A stretch of 19,450 nt of DNA from positions 1 to 19,450 of the forward strand of contig JACQJM010000118.1 of assembly GCA_016205045.1 (NCBI GenBank), in the 5' to 3' direction. Source of the DNA: Elusimicrobiota bacterium. Lineage in GTDB: Bacteria; Elusimicrobiota; Elusimicrobia; JACQJN01. This document shows, in pieces, positions 13,871 through 19,450 of this stretch. A model generated the notes under the pieces. It searched no databases and was not told the DNA's origin. It worked only from the letters and a program-made list of their open reading frames with translations. Each line of letters opens with the position of its first letter. The first letter of the stretch is position 1. A program made the translations under genes and the position numbers.

Positions 13871-14256
13871 TCTACCTCTATCCCATCCAAGTCCTATACC
13901 TTCACAAGAGAGTTCTGGAGATTTCTGGCGGCTCCTCGGGTGTCCGGGATGAAGGACTTCTCGAGTCCGCCATCTACCGGCCGCAGGCCAGTTTTGGGGG
14001 CTCGGACCTTTATCCCGATCTTTTTTCGAAGACAGCCGCTCTGGGGCATTCCCTCATCAAAAATCACCCGTTTGTCGATGGCAACAAGCGCACAGGGTTC
14101 GAGGCGATGCGGCTTATGCTGCGTCTCAATGGCTGGGATGTTCAGGTCGGGGAAGAGGAGAAGTTTCGATTTATTCTCAGCATCGCGTCTTCTCATGAAG
14201 TGGACGAACATGCCATCGCTCAATGGTTGGAAAAGAATTCAAAGCAGCGGTCCTAA
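13867..14256 (+). CDS. doc: Doc-type toxin (Fic fold, death on curing)
   Basis: A 129-residue toxin. The motif H67-P-F-V-D-G-N-K-R75 is the Fic motif in its Doc form: a lysine stands where AMP-transferring Fic proteins have glycine. Doc of phage P1 phosphorylates EF-Tu and stops translation; this function is inferred by family. The start is a TTG that overlaps the antitoxin stop (TTGA), no Shine-Dalgarno, hence translational coupling. Length fits the Doc family. Doc usually pairs with a Phd antitoxin; pairing with a ribbon-helix-helix protein is a less common combination. The convergent helicase ends 31 bp away. Confidence 0.9.
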   Translation: MIYLYPIQVLYLHKRVLEISGGSSGVRDEGLLESAIYRPQASFGGSDLYPDLFSKTAALGHSLIKNHPFVDGNKRTGFEAMRLMLRLNGWDVQVGEEEKFRFILSIASSHEVDEHAIAQWLEKNSKQRS

Positions 14257-14287
14257 ATCGCAAGACCCGAACATCATTCCTAAAAAT

Positions 14288-16162
14288 TTACGTGTCCAGG
14301 TTGTACTCGTAAGCACTGCGGTGGGATGAAATTTTGTCGGCGTATTCCAGAAATCGGATATAAAAGGGATGCCGGCTGATGGTGGCGCTGTCACCGATCA
14401 CGATCAAGAACCGCCGGGCGCGCGTCATGGCGACGTTCATGCGCCGGATATCCGAGAGAAAACCCACCTCGCCTTTGTCATTGCTGCGCACCAAAGAAAG
14501 GATCACCGCTTCTTTTTCTCGTCCCTGAAACCCATCAATGCTGCCGATCTCGAGCCCCGGCTCTTTGCCCAGGCTTTTTAAGAGTCGAACCTGGGCCACG
14601 TAAGGGGTCAGGATCCCTATCTGAGTAGGAGAAACACCCAGGCGGCGGAGCTCGCGGAAAAAATAGAGGGCCAAATCCGCTTCCCCTCTGTTCTCCCGGC
14701 TGTCCAACATCTGGTTCCAGGTCTCCTCAAACCCGGCGCCGGCCGTATCCACATACAGGAAAGGATGGGTGGTGAGTTCGTGAGATTTTACTCTTGACAA
14801 GTCTGACAATAAATGGCTTTTGACCGTGTCATCGGCGATGAGCGAGCCTTTATAAAGCTCCTGGGAAGGAAATTCCATGATTTTTTTGTGCATCCGGTAC
14901 TGGACACGGAGCTGTGTCTGCAGACCCTTGGGTAGAAGATCTTCAAGTCGATCGAGAAGCGTGACCGCTAAACCTTCTTTGGCTGCTTCTATGGAGTAAA
15001 GGGTGGGGGGGAGCTGGCGGGTGTCCCCGGCCAAGACCGCTTTTTTGGCCTTACATAAAGGAATCCATGAGAGAGGTTCTGTGGCTTGCGAGGCCTCGTC
15101 TAAAACGACCAGATCAAAATTCTTGTTCGCCACCGCTTTGCCCAGCCCGGCATGGGTGGCCAGAATCACCTGGGCGCTTTCCAGAACCGACTTGGCGATG
15201 GACTTCTCCGCCGCATGGATTTCTTTCCAGATAAGACCTATATTTCTTCCGCCTCCTTTTCCTTTAGAGGCTTTCTCTCGTTCGCGGTGCAGCTTCTGGA
15301 TCTCTTCCTGCATGGGATCTTCTGCGATCAAAACGTCCAACGTCGCGTGGCGCAGGGATTCTGAGATGCGAGCGGGGTGACCCAGACGGACCGCGCGTAC
15401 ACCAAACCCCAGAAGCTTTTCCAATATATTATCCACCGCGATGTTGCTGGGAGCGGAGGCCAAAACAGATATTTTTTTGTTGATCGCCTGGCGGATCACC
15501 TCCACTAAGACCGTGGTTTTGCCTGTGCCGGGAGGCCCATGAATGAGAGCGATCTCGGGGGCCGCCAAAGCGACCTGGACCGCGTGGCGCTGGATTTCAT
15601 TCAGTCCTCTATCCATAAACGTGACTTTGGCTGGTTTACCTATGCGGGGTTTTTTCTTGCCCATAAAAATATCGCGTAGAAGAGCGGCGGACCCCGCCAC
15701 TCCGGCTGACAGGCCTAGCTTGGCGTTTTTGACTTCTTCCAGAGCGCGCGTCATGCGGTGGTAAGTGGCGTCGCTGCCTAAAAGATCTATGCGGAAGGGT
15801 CCGGACGCCATTTTTTGAGGAGGAGGTTTATTCAGGGCCACGGTGACGCTCGCGTCTTCCACTTTGTAAAGCGTCCCCTCGATGGTTCCTGAATCCGGCA
15901 GAGTGACCAGGACATTGTCTCCGGCACCCATGGCCTGAAAGGGGGAGAGGATTCCTTCTTTTAAATGTTTATTAAGAATCAGAAGAGGGTAGCCGCCAGC
16001 TCCTATATCTTCGCCCACCAGGGTGAGCTTGGTCGCTGTCTTGCCCAGGGCTTCGCGCGTTTCTATGGGATAGCGCTCCAGTTCTTTCTTATTTTCCTCG
16101 CGCTCAGCACGACGCTCGATTTCTAGAAGTTCGGCCAGGTGTTCAAAATGATCGCTACGCAC
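14288..16162 (-). CDS. SF1B DNA/RNA helicase, IGHMBP2-like
   Basis: A 624-residue superfamily 1 helicase of the Upf1-like group. It should unwind DNA or RNA in 5'-3' direction with ATP. The N-terminal region (1-185) has a beta-rich domain of the IGHMBP2 type. Motifs follow in order: Walker A GPPGTGKTT (209-217), SAPSNIAVDN (motif Ia), DEAS (355-358), GDTRQLPP (379-386), QYRMH (421-425), DGFQGRE (543-549) and NVAMTRARR (576-584). All helicase motifs are present. The GTG at 16160-16162 has AGGATGAGGG before it. No nuclease domain or restriction partner is visible, so a defence role is not supported; its role is probably in repair or RNA metabolism. Confidence 0.93.
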   Translation of the reverse strand: MRSDHFEHLAELLEIERRAEREENKKELERYPIETREALGKTATKLTLVGEDIGAGGYPLLILNKHLKEGILSPFQAMGAGDNVLVTLPDSGTIEGTLYKVEDASVTVALNKPPPQKMASGPFRIDLLGSDATYHRMTRALEEVKNAKLGLSAGVAGSAALLRDIFMGKKKPRIGKPAKVTFMDRGLNEIQRHAVQVALAAPEIALIHGPPGTGKTTVLVEVIRQAINKKISVLASAPSNIAVDNILEKLLGFGVRAVRLGHPARISESLRHATLDVLIAEDPMQEEIQKLHREREKASKGKGGGRNIGLIWKEIHAAEKSIAKSVLESAQVILATHAGLGKAVANKNFDLVVLDEASQATEPLSWIPLCKAKKAVLAGDTRQLPPTLYSIEAAKEGLAVTLLDRLEDLLPKGLQTQLRVQYRMHKKIMEFPSQELYKGSLIADDTVKSHLLSDLSRVKSHELTTHPFLYVDTAGAGFEETWNQMLDSRENRGEADLALYFFRELRRLGVSPTQIGILTPYVAQVRLLKSLGKEPGLEIGSIDGFQGREKEAVILSLVRSNDKGEVGFLSDIRRMNVAMTRARRFLIVIGDSATISRHPFYIRFLEYADKISSHRSAYEYNLDT

Positions 16163-16281
16163 CCCCTCATCCTATCCTAAATTAAGCTGGTTATTCAATT
16201 CGCTGGGGAGAATGGGAAAACACTTTGCTTGAGATGGTATCAGTTTTAATTAAGTATTATGTTCTCGATTTTGTACGCAGC

Positions 16282-16304
16282 AAAAAAGAACCTGGTTCTT
16301 TTTT
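16282..16304. repeat. Palindromic repeat E (central T)
   Basis: AAAAAAGAACC, central T, GGTTCTTTTTT: the family in the opposite orientation. It lies in the gap before the RuBisCO-like gene and is read through by the over-long frame that begins at 16225, which supports the later start at 16381. Confidence 0.9.
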
Positions 16305-16380
16305 CCATTGGATATCGCTTTGGGAAATCTGGCCGAAAAATCCCGCCAAGGTCGGAGCAGCGGGTTTTAAATTAGGTATT

Positions 16381-17478
16381 ATGGATGTCATGGATTTGCA
16401 AAAAACAGCGGAAGATTCCCGAGGCATAGTGGCGGTTTATTGGTGGAAGAAGGAGTCTTCCGCGGTGAGAAAGTTTTTCGAGACCTCTTCCTTGGGGGAA
16501 CTCCTGGATATCCAGGAGTTCCGGCATGAAGAGTATGAAGTCTCGGTGCTTTATCCCGCCACTCTGTTTTCTGAGGATGTATCTTCCTGGCTTTCCATTC
16601 TTTCGGGGGGCGCGTTCATCGACCCCGACCTGTACTTGGCTCAGGTGTACTGGCCCAAAAAATTCCTCAACCCCATAAAGGGTCCTCGTTGGGGCTTGGC
16701 GGGACTCAAAAAAAATCTTTACTGGCCAAGCTCCGCCTGTTTGGTGGGTATGTTGACCCCCTTCCACGGAGTTTCTCTTTCAGAAATGAAAAAGGCTCTG
16801 ATCGAGTTCGGAAAAGAGGGAGCGGACATCCTTTTAGACGATGAACGTTTGATGGATCCACCCGCCTGTCCCTTTGAGGCGCGTTTGGAGATGGGTCTTA
16901 AGGCGGCCATCGAAGTGGAAAAACACACGGGGCGCAAGGTGGTGTATGTACCCAATGTCACGGACCGCCCCGATCGTTTGGTGAAAAAACTGGAGCGAGT
17001 CATCTCCCTGAAAGGAAAGGGGGTGGCGGTCAATCCCTACACCTCGGGCATGGGGTCTCTATCGGTGGCCTCGGAGATGCTGAAGGGCAAAGGATTTGTG
17101 GTCGCTCAGAAAAATTTTGCGGGACCTTGGCTTAGACAAATCGCTCCGGAACTTGCCTTGGTGGAGATTCCATGGTTGTGCGGGGCGGATGTTATTTTGT
17201 GTCCGGGGATGGGAGAGTTTGCCTCTCTCGACAAGAGGAGTTTGGAGAGGGTCGCTCTGCGCTTGAAGCAGCCCTTGGGAGATCTCCTTGCTCCAGGATT
17301 GTGGGTAACGATCCCCTCCGGAATCCATGAGATGGAGAGTATGGTGGATCTTTTGGGAAAAGACATTGGGTTCGTTTGCCTCATGGGAGGAGCAGACGGG
17401 TTTCGGGGCTCAGGTCAAAAAGCTAAACAGTTGAAGGAAGCCATCGTGAGGGCGGCGATCTCGGGAGTTCGGGGATGA
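16381..17478 (+). CDS. Form-IV RuBisCO-like protein, active site altered
   Basis: A 365-residue protein of the RuBisCO large-subunit fold. The N-terminal domain ends in the conserved FLNPIKGPRWGL (95-106); the barrel part carries CLVGMLTPFHGVS (120-132), GADILLDDERL (147-157), PFEARLEMG (164-172) and, near the C-terminus, PSGIH (312-316) and MGGADGF (335-341), in the same order as in RuBisCO and MtnW. Catalytic residues differ: the carbamylated lysine before DDE is L152, and the KPK motif reads TPF (126-128), so it cannot be a carboxylase and is unlikely to be the MtnW enolase. D154 and E155 are kept. The frame opens at 16225, but the family starts near MDVMDL and the palindrome lies before. 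The following gene is a GlcD-GlcE fusion, 71 bp downstream. Confidence 0.82.
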   Translation: MDVMDLQKTAEDSRGIVAVYWWKKESSAVRKFFETSSLGELLDIQEFRHEEYEVSVLYPATLFSEDVSSWLSILSGGAFIDPDLYLAQVYWPKKFLNPIKGPRWGLAGLKKNLYWPSSACLVGMLTPFHGVSLSEMKKALIEFGKEGADILLDDERLMDPPACPFEARLEMGLKAAIEVEKHTGRKVVYVPNVTDRPDRLVKKLERVISLKGKGVAVNPYTSGMGSLSVASEMLKGKGFVVAQKNFAGPWLRQIAPELALVEIPWLCGADVILCPGMGEFASLDKRSLERVALRLKQPLGDLLAPGLWVTIPSGIHEMESMVDLLGKDIGFVCLMGGADGFRGSGQKAKQLKEAIVRAAISGVRG

Positions 17479-17549
17479 AGCAGACCAAGGCGCGAGTATT
17501 TAGAACGATGAAGATGGTCGTTTCTCCCAGTTCTAAGGAGGGAAGTCGC

Positions 17550-19450
17550 ATGGCGGCCTTGGCGAATCTTCGAGAGGTGGCTGGTCCCGATCATCTCTTG
17601 ACCTCGGACGTGGACATTCTCAGTTACACATATGACGCCGCGTTAGACCGAGCCCGCCCCGAGGCGATTTTCATTGCTCGAAATGCCACGCAGGTGCAGC
17701 GGGTGGTCCAGATCTGTTTGAAACACAGACTTCCCTATGTGGCGCGCGGGGCAGGCACCAACCTTTCAGGAGGCTGCATTCCCTTAAAGGGTGGGGTGAT
17801 TATTTCCCTGGCCGAGATGAACCGCATCTTGGCCATCGATACCAAAGACAATTTTGCCTTGGTGGAGCCGGGGGTAGTGAACTTCACGCTTCAAAAAGAG
17901 CTGGAGAAAATCGGGTTCTTTTATGCTCCCGATCCGGCCAGCTACCGGGCGTGTACTCTGGGTGGCAATGTGGCCGAAAATGCCGGGGGCCCGCGATGTC
18001 TCAAGTATGGGGTCACTTCCAATCACGTGCTGGCCTTAGAAGCGGTCATGCCGGATGGAGGGCTCCATCGCTTCGGCCTGGAAGACCCGGGGCCAGAATT
18101 TTTGAGTCTTTTGGTGGGAGCCGAGGGGACGCTGGGGATTGTCACTAAGATATGGCTTAAAATTCTACCGGCTCCACAGGCGATCGAGACCGCGTTGGTG
18201 GCTTTTCCCAGCGTGGAGGATGCTCTGGAAGCGGTGAGCGAGATCATCGCGGAGGGGATTATTCCGCGGACCCTGGAGGCGATGGACAAGATCACGGTGG
18301 AGGCGGTGGAAGCCTATGTCCACGCCGGATACCCTGTGGAGGCGGGGGCAGTTCTGTTGATCGAGTTGGATGGGGCCGAGACCCAGATTCAGAAGGAGTC
18401 TAAGGCCAGCGAGAGGATCTGTAAAAAACATAGGGCTTTTGAGTACCGCCAAGCGCGAGACGCCGTCGAGCGTGAAAAGTTGTGGGAAGGCAGGCGGGGC
18501 GCTTACGCAGCGCTGGCGCGAGTCGCACCCAATGTGTTGGTGGAGGATGGGGTCGTCCCCCGCAACCGGCTTTCGGAGGTTCTCAAGGGAATTCGCGAGA
18601 TTGCGGCCAAGCACGGGATCCGTGTGGCGCTTCTGTTTCATGCCGGGGATGGGAATCTTCACCCCAACATCGTTTTTGATGAAAGAAACTTGGTGGAGAC
18701 CAAGAAAGTGAAAAAGGCCGGCTACGAGATCCTCAAGTGTTGTGTGAGCCTGGAGGGTTCCATCTCTGGAGAACATGGGATTGGAGTGGATAAGCGTGCC
18801 GCCATGAGTTGGCTGTTCAACCCTCCCACCTTGAATTTATTTCGCCGTTTGAAAAAAGAGCTGGACCCGGAAGGGTTGGCCAATCCGGACAAAATCATTC
18901 CCCTGGCCTCCGATCAACAACCCAATATTTTGCGTCCCTACACCAAGGCGTGGAGCACCGGAGCCTTGCAGGTGATCGATACGGTGAGGGAACGACACGC
19001 CTCCAAAAAAACGAGTCGGATCGTGGGGTTAGGAACCAAGGTAAAAGTAAAACCCCAGATAAAGGAAGAATCCTTGTCAGTAAAGGGGTTGGATCAAATC
19101 CTGGATCTGGACGAATCCAACTTTACTCTTCTGGTGGAGGCGGGAATACCCGTGCGTGAACTGAAAGAAAAGCTGGAAAAGCGGGGGTTCCACCTTCCCT
19201 TCCCTGCGATGACGGGCAGTTTGGGGGGCATGATCGTCACCAAGGCCTGGCCGAATATCAGGGATACTATTTTGGGGATGAGGCTCTTGTTATCCAATGG
19301 GGAATTGGTGGAGTTGGGAGGAAAGGTGGTCAAGAATGTGGCGGGTTATGATGCGGCGAAAGTCCTCATAGGCTCTTGGGGAAGTTTGGCGGTGATCTTG
19401 GATGTGACGTTAAAAGTATTTTCAACAGGGTATAGGGGTCAGGGGTCAGG
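17550..19450 (+). CDS. GlcD-GlcE fusion, FAD-linked oxidase, 3' truncated by window
   Basis: The open frame has no stop up to the window edge. The first half is GlcD-type, an FAD-linked 2-hydroxy-acid oxidase/dehydrogenase: FAD loop RGAGTNLSGG (66-75), LGGNVAENAGG (137-147), HAGDGNLHP (364-372) and GEHGIG (407-412), closing with NPDKIIP. After a short linker a second FAD-binding domain begins (about 480 on), with GLGTK and then the GlcE signature GGKVVKNVAGYD. In glycolate oxidase GlcD and GlcE are separate subunits with an iron-sulfur GlcF. I prefer ATG 17550 because AAGGAGGG (17535-17542) is 7 nt upstream and the family begins there; ATG 17475, overlapping the stop of the RuBisCO-like gene, would add 25 residues. 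GlcF should lie downstream if the complex is complete. Confidence 0.88.
   Translation, partial: MAALANLREVAGPDHLLTSDVDILSYTYDAALDRARPEAIFIARNATQVQRVVQICLKHRLPYVARGAGTNLSGGCIPLKGGVIISLAEMNRILAIDTKDNFALVEPGVVNFTLQKELEKIGFFYAPDPASYRACTLGGNVAENAGGPRCLKYGVTSNHVLALEAVMPDGGLHRFGLEDPGPEFLSLLVGAEGTLGIVTKIWLKILPAPQAIETALVAFPSVEDALEAVSEIIAEGIIPRTLEAMDKITVEAVEAYVHAGYPVEAGAVLLIELDGAETQIQKESKASERICKKHRAFEYRQARDAVEREKLWEGRRGAYAALARVAPNVLVEDGVVPRNRLSEVLKGIREIAAKHGIRVALLFHAGDGNLHPNIVFDERNLVETKKVKKAGYEILKCCVSLEGSISGEHGIGVDKRAAMSWLFNPPTLNLFRRLKKELDPEGLANPDKIIPLASDQQPNILRPYTKAWSTGALQVIDTVRERHASKKTSRIVGLGTKVKVKPQIKEESLSVKGLDQILDLDESNFTLLVEAGIPVRELKEKLEKRGFHLPFPAMTGSLGGMIVTKAWPNIRDTILGMRLLLSNGELVELGGKVVKNVAGYDAAKVLIGSWGSLAVILDVTLKVFSTGYRGQGS
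19434..19450 (+). repeat. Heptamer array (AGGGGTC units) at the window edge
   Basis: Two full 7-bp units and the start of a third. The unit is that of the array at 5140-5169. It is read through by the GlcD-GlcE frame as YRGQGS. It continues beyond the window, so its length is unknown. Confidence 0.6.

Noticed and set aside
14288..16162. Helicase plus toxin pair as a defence island
   Set aside because: The helicase lacks a nuclease domain and is convergent with the toxin; no other defence gene lies nearby.
11659..16304. CRISPR array made of the palindromes
   Set aside because: Repeats are kilobases apart with genes between them, and no cas gene is present.
16225..16380. Upstream extension of the RuBisCO-like protein
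   Set aside because: It starts with TTG, reads through palindrome E and has no counterpart in the family.

Overview
This window comes from a bacterium with a Gram-negative type envelope: two predicted lipoproteins carry lipoboxes, and one of them is BamE/SmpA-like. Base composition looks moderately GC-rich, GTG and TTG starts are used, and most genes are tightly spaced. There is no rRNA, tRNA or ribosomal protein gene, so the lineage cannot be fixed. An uncultivated, deep-branching phylum is a guess only.

Left part (1-8.2 kb): mostly housekeeping genes on the + strand. In order these are msrB (methionine sulfoxide repair), a 145-nt highly structured element, a small four-cysteine protein, a secreted protein of unknown function, a DUF4153-type membrane protein overlapping ribonuclease D by 4 nt, a BamE-like lipoprotein, a metallo-beta-lactamase-fold hydrolase preceded by a G-rich heptamer array, endonuclease V with all its catalytic residues, and a six-TM protein that overlaps tail-to-tail with a patatin-like lipase on the - strand.

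Middle (8.2-11.3 kb): a CsgG/LpoB-like lipoprotein with a good sigma70-type promoter ending right at its ATG, then a tryptophanase (indole plus pyruvate from tryptophan), a two-TM protein, and a second copy of the tryptophanase 3' end about 420 bp downstream. A DoxX-family membrane protein follows.

Accessory stretch (11.3-16.4 kb): small and mobile-looking genes (an unknown protein, a GIY-YIG nuclease, a RibD/DHFR-like reductase, a HEAT-like exported protein, a ribbon-helix-helix/Doc toxin-antitoxin pair, an SF1B helicase). Short palindromes centred on AGAACC(A/T)GGTTCT lie only between these genes. In three places an over-long open frame runs through a palindrome, which decides or questions the start or stop.

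Right end (16.4-19.45 kb): the most unusual part. A form-IV RuBisCO-like protein that has lost the carbamylated lysine and the catalytic KPK motif sits directly upstream of an in-frame GlcD-GlcE (glycolate/D-lactate oxidase type) fusion that runs off the edge. The two probably form one transcription unit, which suggests an undescribed oxidative pathway on a small sugar-acid or 2-hydroxy acid.
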